64,000 nt of DNA from Stenotrophomonas ginsengisoli (GTDB lineage Bacteria > Pseudomonadota > Gammaproteobacteria > Xanthomonadales > Xanthomonadaceae). The translations under genes were made by a program, and so were the position numbers. The notes under the pieces are model-generated. The model was not told where the DNA came from. It made no database searches and saw nothing but the letters and a program-made list of their open reading frames with translations. The DNA lies in NCBI RefSeq assembly GCF_001431485.1, contig NZ_LDJM01000012.1, forward strand, positions 99,770 to 163,769, given 5' to 3'. Positions 1-9,051 of the stretch are shown here, in pieces. Every line of letters starts with the position of its first letter. Within the stretch, counting starts at the first letter, position 1.

Positions 1-197
1 GGCCGGGTATGCACCACCATGGCCCGGTCACCCAGCTCGTTCCAGCCGTGCAGGCTGCCGAAGAAACGGAAACTGGGTACCGGCTCCCCGGCGTGGGCCA
101 GATGCAGCTGCAGCTGCTCCTGGCTGGTCAGACGCGTGGTCGTGGCACAACCGGCCAGAACCAGTATCGCCAGCAACGCACTGCTCATCCACTTCAT
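1..197 (-). CDS. Partial putative lipoprotein (DUF6491-like), 5' part only
   Basis: Only the first 65 codons are inside the window; the gene continues past base 1. The start at 197 is preceded by a strong AAGGAGG ribosome site six bases away. The product opens with a short charged segment, a hydrophobic stretch and the lipobox LAGC, so it should be lipidated after signal peptidase II cleavage. The mature part contains FRFFGSLHGWNELGD, which resembles the small DUF6491 family of Xanthomonadaceae. Function is unknown. It lies 60 bases downstream of lolD on the same strand, but such lipoproteins are common and the link to Lol sorting is only positional. Confidence 0.7.
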   Translation of the reverse strand, partial: MKWMSSALLAILVLAGCATTTRLTSQEQLQLHLAHAGEPVPSFRFFGSLHGWNELGDRAMVVHTR

Positions 198-256
198 TGC
201 ATCCTCCTTTACGGGAAACGACCCAACGATCATTAAAGCAAGGCGGTGTACCGGCA

Positions 257-964
257 TTAAACCTGGCTGGACGCCATCGCATGCAGGCGCCCCTCGCGCA
301 GTTCCAGCACACGGTCCAGCTTGCGTGCCAGGCTGCGGTCATGGGTGACCAGCACCAGCGAGGTGCCATGGGCCCGGTTGAGCTCGAGCATCTGGCCGAA
401 TACGTTGGCCGCGGTACGGTCATCCAGGTTGCCGGTCGGCTCGTCACCGAGCACACAGCCAGGCTGGTTGACCAGTGCCCGCGCCACGGCCGCACGCTGG
501 CGCTCGCCACCACTCATTTCGCCGGGCTTGTGGGCCAGACGATGACCCAGGCCGACCGACTCCAACAAGTCCATCGCCCGCTTGCGGGCGGCATCCAGCT
601 CACCGCCCCCCAGCAGTACCGGCATCATCACGTTTTCCAGCGCGGTGAATTCTGGCAACAGGTGGTGGAACTGGTAGATGAAGCCCAGCTCGCGGTTGCG
701 CAATGCGCCGCGTGCGGTGTCCGACAGGCCACTCATCTTCTGCCCGGCAACAAACACCTCACCGGCGGTGGGCACATCCAGGCCGCCGAGCAGGTGCAGC
801 AAGGTGCTCTTGCCGGCACCGGACGCGCCAATGATGGCCACCGTTTCACCACGGCTCACCGACAGCTCCAGGCCATCGAACACCGGGGTGTGCATCTTGC
901 CCTCGGCATAGGTCTTGCCCAGGCCTTCGGCACGGATCACTTCTTGGTTCATCGCATCACTCAT
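257..964 (-). CDS. lolD: Lipoprotein-releasing ABC transporter ATP-binding protein LolD
   Basis: ATPase of the Lol complex, which extracts outer-membrane lipoproteins from the inner membrane and hands them to LolA. The 235-residue product has Walker A GASGAGKS (46-53), a Q-loop glutamine near 98, the signature SGGERQ (151-156) and Walker B CVLGDEP (170-176). The start at 964 (MSDAMNQ) was chosen because it overlaps the upstream permease stop by 8 bases, as is usual for lolC-lolD. A second in-frame ATG at 952 is possible, and the frame also extends upstream inside the permease gene, which is less likely. Identification is firm. Confidence 0.95.
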   Translation of the reverse strand: MSDAMNQEVIRAEGLGKTYAEGKMHTPVFDGLELSVSRGETVAIIGASGAGKSTLLHLLGGLDVPTAGEVFVAGQKMSGLSDTARGALRNRELGFIYQFHHLLPEFTALENVMMPVLLGGGELDAARKRAMDLLESVGLGHRLAHKPGEMSGGERQRAAVARALVNQPGCVLGDEPTGNLDDRTAANVFGQMLELNRAHGTSLVLVTHDRSLARKLDRVLELREGRLHAMASSQV

Positions 965-2198
965 AACGCAGAGCCTCGGCCGGATGGGTGCGCGCCGCAC
1001 GCCAGGCCGGATACAGGGTGGCCAGGAAGGCCATCAGCAGGGCCACCACCACCGTCCAGGCCACATCGGCCGGCTGCATGTCGGTGGGCAGGCCGGTGAT
1101 GTAGTACACGTCCGGCGGCAGCAGCACGACATTGAAGGTGCCTTCGATGAAGCGCAGCAGGCGCTCCAGGTTCAGGGTCAGGGTGATGCCCCCGAGCAGG
1201 CCGAGCAAGGTGCCGACCACGCCGATCAGGGTGCCCTGGACCATGAACACCTGCATCACCCCGGCCGGGCTCAGACCCAGGGTACGCAGGATGGCGATGT
1301 CGGCCTGCTTGTCGGTGACCAGCATCACCTGGGAGTTCACCAGGGTGAAGGCGCCCATCATGATGATCAGCGACAGCAGGATGCCCATCACCGTCTTTTC
1401 CATCTTCAGCGAGTGGTACAGGTTGGCGTTCTGCTGGGTCCAGTCGCTGACCCGGTACAGGCCATCCAGTGACAGGGCCAGATCACTGGCCACGTTGAAG
1501 GCCTGGTCCATGTCATGCAGCTTCAGGCGCACACCGGTGACGCCCTCACTGCGCAATACCCGCTCCAGGTCATACAGGTTGACGAAGGCCACGCCACGGT
1601 CGACCTCGTTGTAGCCGGCCTCGAAGATGCCGCTGACGTGGAAACGCTTGGTCCGCGCCATCGCCCCCAACGGGGTGCCCTGCACTTCGGCCAGCGTAGC
1701 CACCACGTTGTCGCCCACACCCACGCCCAGCCACAGCGCCAGCTCCTTGCCCAGGATGATGTTGAACTCGCCCTGGGCCAGCGAATCCAGGCTACCGGTG
1801 GTCATCTTCTCGGCAATCACCGAGACCTTGGACTCCAGCGCAGGGTCCACGCCCTGCACCACCGCCCCCTGCACCCGCGGGCCGGACAACATGCCCTGGA
1901 TCTCGATGTACGGCGCGGCGCCGATGATGCGCGGATCCTTGCTGGCCGTATCCACGGCCTGCTGCCAGTCCCGCATCGGCTCGCCTTCGGCGGTGACCGT
2001 GGCGTGGGCGGTCATCTGCAGCAGACGATCGCGGATTTCCTTCTGGAAGCCGCTCATCACCGCCATCGTGGTGATCAGCACCATCACCCCGAGGGCAATG
2101 CCGATGATCGAGGCCATGGAAATGAAGGAGATGAAACCGTTGCGGCGCTTGGCACGCAGGTAACGCAGGCCGATGGCCACGGGTACTGGTTTGAACAT
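957..2198 (-). CDS. lolC: Lipoprotein-releasing ABC transporter permease (LolC/LolE family)
   Basis: Membrane subunit of the Lol lipoprotein-release transporter. The 413-residue protein starts MFKPVPVAIGLRYLRAKRRN, a typical LolC/E start, followed by a first membrane helix (about 24-48), a large periplasmic MacB-like domain (about 50-265) and three C-terminal helices (about 270-400). It ends in HPAEALRYE, typical of the family. Only one permease gene is present here and it directly abuts lolD, so either the partner subunit is elsewhere or the permease works as a homodimer, as reported for LolF-type systems. The symbol lolC is therefore provisional. Confidence 0.92.
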   Translation of the reverse strand: MFKPVPVAIGLRYLRAKRRNGFISFISMASIIGIALGVMVLITTMAVMSGFQKEIRDRLLQMTAHATVTAEGEPMRDWQQAVDTASKDPRIIGAAPYIEIQGMLSGPRVQGAVVQGVDPALESKVSVIAEKMTTGSLDSLAQGEFNIILGKELALWLGVGVGDNVVATLAEVQGTPLGAMARTKRFHVSGIFEAGYNEVDRGVAFVNLYDLERVLRSEGVTGVRLKLHDMDQAFNVASDLALSLDGLYRVSDWTQQNANLYHSLKMEKTVMGILLSLIIMMGAFTLVNSQVMLVTDKQADIAILRTLGLSPAGVMQVFMVQGTLIGVVGTLLGLLGGITLTLNLERLLRFIEGTFNVVLLPPDVYYITGLPTDMQPADVAWTVVVALLMAFLATLYPAWRAARTHPAEALRYE

Positions 2199-2217
2199 GA
2201 GGCCTTGCCCGGTCAGA

Positions 2218-2649
2218 TCAGGCTATGGTGCCACTGCGCCCGCGCTTGTGGAATGGCGAAACTGACTGGGGCCACTGGCGCAGTTCACTCAGGACCGGCC
2301 CGGGCAGCCAGGCCGGCAACAACACGCACTGCAGCCAGCCCCGCCCCGTCGGCCGGCGCCAGTGCAGCACCAGCAGGCCGCAGCGCTGGCTGATCCGCAG
2401 CCGCTGCTGCCATTGGCCATCAATGCAGGCCCGGCCATTGCTGCGGTCAAAGATGAAATGGCGCGCGGGCTGGCGCTGCCAGCGCAAGGCCTGCAGCACG
2501 GCCAGCAGGCCCGGCAGGCACACGGCCCGGTTCAACCAGGGCCGCGGCAAATCACTGAGCACCAGCGACAGCATGGCCAACAGGCCAAGCAGCAACAGCG
2601 CCGCGCTAACTGCCGGCTGCGGCCGCCATTCAAGCCGGCATGGCGGCAA
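2218..2649 (-). CDS. ygfX: YgfX (CptA) family membrane protein
   Basis: A 143-residue protein with two adjacent hydrophobic helices near the N terminus ([19 protein letters not shown], then a short turn) followed by a soluble part rich in Trp and Arg. This architecture and the position directly behind sdhE match YgfX/CptA, the partner of SdhE in enterobacteria, which has been described as an inner-membrane cytoskeleton-interfering toxin. The best start is a TTG at 2649 that overlaps the end of sdhE by 20 bases. No in-frame ATG or GTG was seen closer to the membrane segment. The long upstream extension of this frame lies inside sdhE and is not coding. The start codon is uncertain, the family fairly safe. 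Confidence 0.72.
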   Translation of the reverse strand: MPPCRLEWRPQPAVSAALLLLGLLAMLSLVLSDLPRPWLNRAVCLPGLLAVLQALRWQRQPARHFIFDRSNGRACIDGQWQQRLRISQRCGLLVLHWRRPTGRGWLQCVLLPAWLPGPVLSELRQWPQSVSPFHKRGRSGTIA

Positions 2650-2878
2650 TCTTGTGGATGAGCGCGATGAGCTCGGCATCCGGGCACTCCTCATAACCCA
2701 TCGACCAGCGCCACAACTTATCGTCCTCGCAATCGAGCATGCGCAGGAAAACCGCGCGCTCGGCCATCGGCGCAGTGGCCCAGGCATTGTCCAGATAACG
2801 GTCAAACAGGCGGTCCAGCTCGCGCATGCCACGCCGGCTGCGCCAGCGGATCCGCTTCAGTTCGGTTGCCTCGTCCAT
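2630..2878 (-). CDS. sdhE: FAD assembly factor SdhE
   Basis: An 82-residue protein that promotes covalent attachment of FAD to SdhA. It carries the family signature RGMRELD near residues 16-22, followed by the usual helical bundle ([12 protein letters not shown]). The start [12 protein letters not shown] at 2878 is typical; the in-frame extension upstream is Arg-rich and unlikely to be translated. It lies downstream of sdhB (139-base gap) on the same strand, so the flavinylation factor is probably made with its target enzyme, and it overlaps ygfX, as in the sdhE-ygfX pairs of other gammaproteobacteria. Confidence 0.93.
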   Translation of the reverse strand: MDEATELKRIRWRSRRGMRELDRLFDRYLDNAWATAPMAERAVFLRMLDCEDDKLWRWSMGYEECPDAELIALIHKIAAMPA

Positions 2879-3017
2879 TTCCCTTCTCCTGATGCCACGC
2901 GCTCGCGCAGCAGGCAAAAACAACAACGGCACCGGCCATCAGGCGCGGTGCCGCGGTGTGCAGACCGGCATCACTGCCGGCCTGCAGGCCACCTCATGGC
3001 CGGATCAAACCACTGGA

Positions 3018-3803
3018 TCAGGCGCGGCGCGCCATCATCAGCTTCTTGATCTCGGCAATGGCCAGCGCCGGGTTCAAGCCCTTCGGGCAGGTACGGGCGC
3101 AGTTCATGATGGTGTGGCAGCGGTACAGCTTGAACGGATCTTCCAGGTCATCCAGACGCGAACCGGTGTCCTCATCGCGCGAGTCGATGATCCAGCGGTA
3201 GGCCTGCAGCAGGATGGCCGGGCCCAGGTAACGCTCGCCATTCCACCAGTAGCTCGGGCAGCTGGTCGAGCAGCAGGCGCACAGGATGCACTCGTACAGG
3301 CCGTCCAGCTTCTTGCGGTCTTCCGGCGACTGCAGGCGCTCGCGGTCGGACGGGGCCGGGGTCTGGGTACGGATCCACGGCTTGATCGAGGCGTACTGCG
3401 CATAGAAGTGGGTCAGGTCCGGAACCAGGTCCTTGACCACGTCCATGTGCGGCAGCGGGTAGATCGGCACTTCCTTCTTTTCGCAGTCTTCGATGGCGCG
3501 GGTGCAGGCCAGCGTGTTGGTGCCGTCGATGTTCATCGCGCACGAACCGCAGATGCCCTCACGGCACGAGCGACGGAAGGTCAGGGTCGGGTCGATCTCG
3601 TTCTTGATCTTGATCAGGGCGTCCAGGACCATCGGGCCACAGCTGTCCAGATCAACGTCGTAGGTATCGGTACGCGGGTTTTCGCCGCTGTCCGGGCTCC
3701 AACGATAGACCTTGAAGGTACGTACGTTCTTGGCACCAGCCGGGGCAGCGAAGTGCTTGCCCTTGGTGACCCGGGAGTTCTTCGGAAGAGAGAATTCAGC
3801 CAT
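3018..3803 (-). CDS. sdhB: Succinate dehydrogenase iron-sulfur subunit
   Basis: Electron-transfer subunit of complex II, passing electrons from FAD in SdhA to the membrane quinone site. The 261-residue protein shows the [2Fe-2S] motif CREGICGSC in the N-terminal ferredoxin domain. The C-terminal half carries the two cluster motifs [12 protein letters not shown] and [12 protein letters not shown] for [4Fe-4S] and [3Fe-4S]. Length and motif spacing are normal. It follows sdhA by 18 bases, as the last structural gene of sdhCDAB. Confidence 0.98.
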   Translation of the reverse strand: MAEFSLPKNSRVTKGKHFAAPAGAKNVRTFKVYRWSPDSGENPRTDTYDVDLDSCGPMVLDALIKIKNEIDPTLTFRRSCREGICGSCAMNIDGTNTLACTRAIEDCEKKEVPIYPLPHMDVVKDLVPDLTHFYAQYASIKPWIRTQTPAPSDRERLQSPEDRKKLDGLYECILCACCSTSCPSYWWNGERYLGPAILLQAYRWIIDSRDEDTGSRLDDLEDPFKLYRCHTIMNCARTCPKGLNPALAIAEIKKLMMARRA

Positions 3804-3821
3804 TTTAATAAGTTCCCCGGA

Positions 3822-5612
3822 TCAGTAGACGCGCGGCTTCGGCGGCACAACGGACACGTCGTCAGACAGCGTGTACATGTGGACCGGGCGGAAATCGAAG
3901 CTGCACTTGCCCTTCTCATCCACGCTGACCAGGGTGTGCTTGTGCCAGTTGACGTCGTCGCGGTCCGGGAAGTCTTCGTGGGCATGTGCACCACGGCTTT
4001 CCTTGCGCTGTTCGGCCGAGTTGATGGTGGCCACTGCGTTGAGCAGCAGGTTGTTCAGCTCGTAGGTTTCGATCAGGTCGGAGTTCCAGACCAGCGAGCG
4101 GTCGGAAACCTTGACGTCCTGGAACGAATCAAACACTTCGGCCATCTTCTTGCAGCCGGCTTCCAGCTTCTCGCTGGTGCGGAACACGGCGGCATCGGCC
4201 TGCATGGTGCGCTGCATGCGATCGCGGATGACCGCGGTCGGGGTGTCGCCATTGGCGTGACGCAGCTTGTCCAGCAGACCCAGGGCCTTGTCACAGGCGT
4301 CCGACGGCAGCTGCTTGTGCGGCGCGCCCGGCTTGATGGTCTCGGCGCAGCGGTTGGCCACGGCGCGACCGAACACGACCAGGTCCAGCAGCGAGTTGGA
4401 GCCCAGACGGTTGGCACCGTGGACCGAGACGCAGGCCGCTTCGCCGATGGCGTACAGGCCCGGGACGACGGCGTCCGGGTTGTCGCCGACCTTGCGCACG
4501 ACTTCGCCGTGGTAGTTGGTCGGGATGCCGCCCATGTTGTAGTGGACGGTCGGGATCACCGGGATCGGCTGCTTGTGCACGTCCACGCCGGCGAAGATGC
4601 GGGCGCTTTCGGCAATACCCGGCAGCTTCTCGTCGATCGCGCCCGGCGGCAGGTGGGTCAGGTCGAGCAGGATGTGATCCTTGTGCTCGCCCACGCCACG
4701 GCCTTCGCTGATTTCCACGGTCATCGAACGCGACACCACGTCACGCGAAGCCAGGTCCTTGTAATGCGGTGCGTAGCGCTCCATGAAGCGCTCGCCATTG
4801 GAATTGCGCAGGATGCCACCTTCGCCGCGAACACCTTCGGTGATCAGGCAGCCGGCGCCATAGATGCCGGTCGGGTGGAACTGCACGAACTCCATGTCCT
4901 GCAGCGGCAGGCCGGCACGGGCCACCATACCGCCACCGTCGCCGGTGCAGGTGTGGGCCGAGGTGGCCGAGAAATACGCGCGGCCGTAACCACCGGTGGC
5001 CAGCACCACGCCATGGGCGCGGAACAGGTGCAGGGTGCCTTCTGCCATGTCCAGGGCGAGCACGCCGCGGCACACGCCTTCCTCGTCCATGATCAGGTCG
5101 AGTGCGAAGTACTCGATCATGAAACGGGCGTTATGGGCCAGCGACTGCTGGTACAGGGTGTGCAGGATCGCGTGGCCGGTACGGTCAGCGGCCGCGCAGG
5201 TACGCTGGGCCGGAGCACCTTCGCCGTACTTGGTGGTCATGCCACCGAACGGACGCTGGTAGATCTTGCCCTCTTCGGTACGCGAGAACGGAACACCGTA
5301 ATGCTCCAGCTCGATGATCGCCGGGATGGCCTCGCGGCACATGTACTCGATGGCGTCCTGGTCGCCCAGCCAGTCCGACCCCTTGATGGTGTCGTAGAAG
5401 TGGTAGCGCCAGTCGTCCTCACCCATGTTGGCCAGCGCGGCGGAAATACCACCCTGGGCTGCCACGGTGTGCGAACGGGTCGGGAAGACCTTGGTGATGC
5501 AGACGGTCTGCAGGCCCTTCTGGGCCAGGCCGAAGGTCGCACGCAGGCCGGCGCCGCCGGCGCCGACAACGACCATGTCGACCTTGTGTTCAGTAATCTT
5601 GTAAGCGGACAT
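3822..5612 (-). CDS. sdhA: Succinate dehydrogenase flavoprotein subunit
   Basis: Catalytic subunit of complex II, oxidising succinate to fumarate. The 596-residue product has the dinucleotide-binding motif GAGGAGLR (17-24) and SHTVAAQGG (47-55), whose His48 is the expected covalent FAD ligand. The catalytic-core motif HPTGIYGAG and the C-terminal [12 protein letters not shown] end are typical. The start at 5612 ([12 protein letters not shown]) sits just after sdhD; the frame upstream of it is an extension into sdhD and is rejected. All catalytic regions appear intact. Confidence 0.98.
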   Translation of the reverse strand: MSAYKITEHKVDMVVVGAGGAGLRATFGLAQKGLQTVCITKVFPTRSHTVAAQGGISAALANMGEDDWRYHFYDTIKGSDWLGDQDAIEYMCREAIPAIIELEHYGVPFSRTEEGKIYQRPFGGMTTKYGEGAPAQRTCAAADRTGHAILHTLYQQSLAHNARFMIEYFALDLIMDEEGVCRGVLALDMAEGTLHLFRAHGVVLATGGYGRAYFSATSAHTCTGDGGGMVARAGLPLQDMEFVQFHPTGIYGAGCLITEGVRGEGGILRNSNGERFMERYAPHYKDLASRDVVSRSMTVEISEGRGVGEHKDHILLDLTHLPPGAIDEKLPGIAESARIFAGVDVHKQPIPVIPTVHYNMGGIPTNYHGEVVRKVGDNPDAVVPGLYAIGEAACVSVHGANRLGSNSLLDLVVFGRAVANRCAETIKPGAPHKQLPSDACDKALGLLDKLRHANGDTPTAVIRDRMQRTMQADAAVFRTSEKLEAGCKKMAEVFDSFQDVKVSDRSLVWNSDLIETYELNNLLLNAVATINSAEQRKESRGAHAHEDFPDRDDVNWHKHTLVSVDEKGKCSFDFRPVHMYTLSDDVSVVPPKPRVY

Positions 5613-5617
5613 GGATA

Positions 5618-6001
5618 TCAGTTCCCAAGCACGATGCGGGCAACCGCGAAAATGCTGACGATTGCGCCGAGCACGGCGACGAACTTCACGATGACCTGGA
5701 GGGCCAGCGCCAGCAGCGAGTTGTGGATGTAGTCTTCCAGCACGACCTGCAGGCCGAGCTGGGCGTGCCAGAACATGGCCACCAGCAGGCCGACCAGCAG
5801 CACGGCATTCCACGGCTTGGAGACAGTCTCCACCGCGGTGACGTAATCAGCGCCGACCAGGCTCACCAGCAGGCACAAAAACCAGATGCCCAGGAAGACC
5901 AGTGCGGTGGCGGTCAGGCGCTGGTGGATGAAATGCTCGGTACCGGACTTGGCACTGCCCAGGCCGCGGACATTCTTCAACGGAGTACGGAACTTGCTCA
6001 T
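5618..6001 (-). CDS. sdhD: Succinate dehydrogenase hydrophobic membrane anchor subunit
   Basis: A 127-residue membrane anchor with three transmembrane helices (about 32-52, 62-85 and 98-122). [18 protein letters not shown] in the second helix holds the conserved His, Asp and Tyr of the heme b/quinone site of this subunit. The start [20 protein letters not shown] at 6001 is the characteristic N terminus; more distal in-frame starts would lie inside sdhC. It is tightly packed between sdhC (2-base gap) and sdhA (5-base gap). Confidence 0.96.
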   Translation of the reverse strand: MSKFRTPLKNVRGLGSAKSGTEHFIHQRLTATALVFLGIWFLCLLVSLVGADYVTAVETVSKPWNAVLLVGLLVAMFWHAQLGLQVVLEDYIHNSLLALALQVIVKFVAVLGAIVSIFAVARIVLGN

Positions 6002-6003
6002 CT

Positions 6004-6390
6004 TCAGCCCCCCAGGCAGACAGCGGCCCAAACCAGGGCGGTGAGGACCAGCGAAGCAATCACCGACATCCACGAACTGCGGATGAAGGTCGGCTTGGCA
6101 TAACCCACGGCGAAATCCTGCACGATGTGGCGGATGCCGTTGCACAGGTGGTAGGCAAATACCCAGGTCCATGCAAACAGGAAGGCCTTGCCATACCAGG
6201 CACCGGCGTGGTCAGTGAAGCAGGTCCAGGATTCCGGCCCCATCATCAGGGCGAGCAGGCCGCCGGCAATGATGAGGGCACCGACAGACAGAATGATGCC
6301 GGTGGCTCGATGCAGGATCGAGGTGGCCATCTGGATCTGCCAGCGATACACCTGCAGATGCGGAGAGAGGGGGCGTGATCGGTTCGCCAT
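6004..6390 (-). CDS. sdhC: Succinate dehydrogenase cytochrome b556 subunit
   Basis: A 128-residue three-helix membrane subunit that binds heme b and quinone together with SdhD. It begins MANRSRPLSPHLQVYRWQ and has SILHRATG (24-31) at the quinone-site loop. His81 and His88 (AYHLCNGIRHIVQD) lie in the second helix where the heme ligand is expected. It is the first structural gene of the sdh operon and is preceded by a 57-residue assembly-factor gene on the same strand. Confidence 0.97.
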   Translation of the reverse strand: MANRSRPLSPHLQVYRWQIQMATSILHRATGIILSVGALIIAGGLLALMMGPESWTCFTDHAGAWYGKAFLFAWTWVFAYHLCNGIRHIVQDFAVGYAKPTFIRSSWMSVIASLVLTALVWAAVCLGG

Positions 6391-6456
6391 TTCGCTGGGC
6401 TCGTTGTCTCGGCTGGGCGGCGGAATTGCCGCATTGGCTAGTCACTGCAACTTCGT

Positions 6457-6630
6457 TCAGAAGTCGATGCAGCGTCCGTTTTTTTCCCAGTCCCCGTAGC
6501 GCACCGGATCAAGCCCGCCGCGCCCACCAACCTCGGTCGCAACCTCGGGCTTGGGCACGGTGGAATCCTGCTGGTCGTTGACCGCAGTATCCGGAGTAGT
6601 TTCAGGAGTGGGGGTTGTTTGGCCTATCAT
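6457..6630 (-). CDS. Small SDHAF4/DUF1674-type succinate dehydrogenase assembly factor
   Basis: A 57-residue frame, ATG at 6630 and TGA at 6457-6459, too short for many gene finders. Its C-terminal half, GGRGGLDPVRYGDWEKNGR plus CIDF, is the conserved core of DUF1674, the bacterial counterpart of the eukaryotic factor SDHAF4, which binds flavinylated SdhA before it joins SdhB. The N-terminal half is low-complexity (Pro, Thr, Glu) as in relatives. It sits 66 bases upstream of sdhC on the same strand, which fits the role, and its start is only 15 bases from the divergent ygfZ start. The family match is by eye but the motif is distinctive. Confidence 0.88.
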   Translation of the reverse strand: MIGQTTPTPETTPDTAVNDQQDSTVPKPEVATEVGGRGGLDPVRYGDWEKNGRCIDF

Positions 6631-6645
6631 TTTTGGTCTCGCAAC

Positions 6646-7521
6646 ATGCTGATTTTAGACCTGCCGACCGTGACTGACAACCTTCCGAACCATTTCACTC
6701 TCCCCGACACCGGCCTGCTGCGCCTGCAGGGCGCCGATGCGGAGACCTTCGCCCAGTCCCAGTTCGCCAACGACGTGGCCGCCCTGGCACCGGGCCAATG
6801 GCAGTGGAGCTGCTGGCTCAACGCCAAGGGACGGGTGCTGGATGTGTTCGCCCTGGCCCGTCTGGCCGAAGGGGATCTGCTGCTGATCCTGCCCGACGGC
6901 GGCGCCCAGGCCCTGGGCCAGGCCCTGCAGCGCTTTGTGTTCCGGCGCAAGGTCCGCCTGGCACTGGACCTGCGCCCGGTCAGTGGCCATTTCGGCGCAG
7001 CGACCGGCGCGGCCGGCAACCAGCTGGCCATAAGTGATGACGAAGTGATTGAACTGGACTGGGGCAGCAGCACCCTGCCGCGCACCCTGCGCATCGGTGC
7101 AGGTGCCGACCTTGCCGCCGATGACCCGGCGGCCTGCCGCAGCTGGCAGCAGGCCGACCTGCGCCTTGGCCTGCCGCGCCTGACAGCGCAGCAGCGTGAG
7201 ACCTGGACCGCCCAGCAACTGGGCCTGGACCGCCTGCAGGGCTATTCGGTGCGCAAGGGCTGCTATCCCGGCCAGGAGATCGTGGCCCGCACCCACTTCC
7301 TGGGCAAGGCCAAACGCGCCACCGTATTGCTGCACGGCGTCGCACCAGACATCACGGCCGGCAGCGCGGTCCTGGCCGGGGAGCGCGAGATCGGCCAGCT
7401 GGCCTGTGTGGCCCCACCGTATGCCCTGGCCGTGCTGCCACTGGAGCGCGACGAGCAGACGCTGCTGGTGGCCGGCAGCGCCGTACAGGCACAGCCGCTG
7501 GTGGAGGGATTGCTGCGCTGA
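6646..7521 (+). CDS. ygfZ: tRNA-modifying/Fe-S repair folate-binding protein YgfZ
   Basis: Folate-dependent protein of the GcvT-like fold that supports Fe-S cluster enzymes such as MiaB and succinate dehydrogenase. The 291-residue product carries the family signature KGCYPGQEIV (about 204-213), whose Cys is essential in E. coli YgfZ. The N-terminal region shows the expected LLRLQGADAETFAQSQFANDV. The start is uncertain: ATG 6646 is used here, GTG 6670 (VTDNLPNHF) is a good alternative, and ATG 6619 would overlap the divergent SDHAF4-like gene. The closeness of both starts means each promoter must lie inside or very near the neighbour's 5' end. Confidence 0.92.
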   Translation: MLILDLPTVTDNLPNHFTLPDTGLLRLQGADAETFAQSQFANDVAALAPGQWQWSCWLNAKGRVLDVFALARLAEGDLLLILPDGGAQALGQALQRFVFRRKVRLALDLRPVSGHFGAATGAAGNQLAISDDEVIELDWGSSTLPRTLRIGAGADLAADDPAACRSWQQADLRLGLPRLTAQQRETWTAQQLGLDRLQGYSVRKGCYPGQEIVARTHFLGKAKRATVLLHGVAPDITAGSAVLAGEREIGQLACVAPPYALAVLPLERDEQTLLVAGSAVQAQPLVEGLLR

Positions 7522-7602
7522 ACCGGCAGTGTGAGAAAAGCGCCACTGTGCATCATCAACGTTAGGATGAGGGCAGATACCCTTGTATGTGCCCTGCCCC
7601 TG

Positions 7603-9051
7603 ATGACTGACGCGCCTGCCAGCTCCCCGACCATCCTGCTGCTGTTTGGCGCCACCGGCGACCTGGCCCAGCGTTACCTGTTCCCTTCCCTGTTGCGCCT
7701 GCATGCCGACTGCCTGCTGCCGGCCGGCCTGCGCATCCGCGGCCTGGCCCTGAGTGCGCACGACGACGCCGGCTTTGCCGGCTTGCTGCGCGAAAAACTG
7801 GCCCAGGCGGCACCGGATGCACAGGCCGCCGCCATCGACGGCCTGCTGCAACGCATTGACTACCGCAGCGTGGACCTGTCCGATCCGGCGGCGGTGGCCG
7901 CATCCGTGGCCGATGTGGCCGACCAGGCCTGCCTGAGTTACCTGTCCATCCCGCCCGGCCTTTACCCCAGCACCGCCCAGGGCCTGGCCCAGGCCGGCGC
8001 GCTGGCCGCCCCCTCGCGCCTGATGCTGGAAAAGCCGATCGGCAGCGACGGCGCCAGCGCCGATGCCCTGCTGACGCAGATCGCCACACTGATCGAAGAA
8101 CAGCGCACCTACCGTATCGACCATTACCTGGGCAAGGCGGCGGTGCAGAACCTGATGGCCCTGCGCTTCGGCAACACCCTGCTGGAGGCAGTGTGGAACC
8201 GCAACTACATCGAATCGGTGCACATCCTGGTGGCCGAAAGTGGCGGCGTGGATGGGCGCAGCGCCTATTACGCCCGCGCCGGCGCCCTGCGCGACATGAT
8301 CCAGAGCCACATCCTGCAGTTGCTGGCCCTGGTGGCGATGGAGCCGCCGACCTCGCTGGAGGCTGACCGCATCCGCGATGAAAAGGTCAAGGTATTGCGC
8401 AGCCTGCGTCCGCTGGATCCACGCAACGCCGCACCGCTGACCCTGCGTGCGCGCTATGCCGCCGGCCACATCGACGGCCAGCCGGTACCGGGCTACCAGC
8501 CGCCGGAAGGTACCGAGCCGGAAACCTTCGCCGCGATCACCGCCCACATCGACAACTGGCGCTGGGCCGGGGTGCCCTTCCACCTGGTCACCGGCAAACG
8601 CCTGCCGCGGCGCAGTACCCAGGTGGTGATCACCCTCAAGCCGGTCAGCCACTGGCTGTTTGACAGCCCGGCCCGCGGCCAGGCCCAGCCCAACCACATC
8701 ACCCTGCAACTGCAGCCACAGGAAAACATCGAACTGGGCCTGCTCAGCTCGCTGGCCGGCCCGGAATGGGGCGCCCTGCAGCTGGAGCCATTGCAACTGG
8801 AACTGTCGGTGCCCACCGGCCAGCAGCGCCGCATCGCCTACGAGCGCCTGCTGCTGGATGCGCTGGCCGGCAACAACGCCCTGTTCGTGCGCGCCGATGA
8901 AGTGCGCGCCGCCTGGGCCTGGACCGACAGCGTGCTGGCGGCCTGGCAGCAGGCCGGCCTGGTCATGGGCAGCTACCCGGCCGGCAGCTGGGGCCCGGCA
9001 CGCGCCGCGCAGTTCCTGCCGCCACTGCTGGCCGCGCAGGCACGCCCATGA
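7603..9051 (+). CDS. zwf: Glucose-6-phosphate 1-dehydrogenase
   Basis: First step of the Entner-Doudoroff and pentose phosphate routes, glucose-6-phosphate to 6-phosphogluconolactone with NAD(P)+ reduction. The 482-residue product has the Rossmann motif GATGDLAQR (16-24), slightly different from the common GASGDLAKR, and the active-site signature RIDHYLGK (171-178). The start at 7603 (MTDAPASSP) fits the family N terminus; an upstream extension to 7531 is Cys- and Arg-rich and unlikely. It overlaps pgl by 4 bases (ATGA), showing translational coupling. Confidence 0.96.
   Translation: MTDAPASSPTILLLFGATGDLAQRYLFPSLLRLHADCLLPAGLRIRGLALSAHDDAGFAGLLREKLAQAAPDAQAAAIDGLLQRIDYRSVDLSDPAAVAASVADVADQACLSYLSIPPGLYPSTAQGLAQAGALAAPSRLMLEKPIGSDGASADALLTQIATLIEEQRTYRIDHYLGKAAVQNLMALRFGNTLLEAVWNRNYIESVHILVAESGGVDGRSAYYARAGALRDMIQSHILQLLALVAMEPPTSLEADRIRDEKVKVLRSLRPLDPRNAAPLTLRARYAAGHIDGQPVPGYQPPEGTEPETFAAITAHIDNWRWAGVPFHLVTGKRLPRRSTQVVITLKPVSHWLFDSPARGQAQPNHITLQLQPQENIELGLLSSLAGPEWGALQLEPLQLELSVPTGQQRRIAYERLLLDALAGNNALFVRADEVRAAWAWTDSVLAAWQQAGLVMGSYPAGSWGPARAAQFLPPLLAAQARP

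Noticed and set aside
2826..5732. Plus-strand open frame of 968 codons opposite sdhA and sdhB
   Set aside because: It is the antisense of highly conserved sdh genes; the long opening is a product of high GC and third-position bias.
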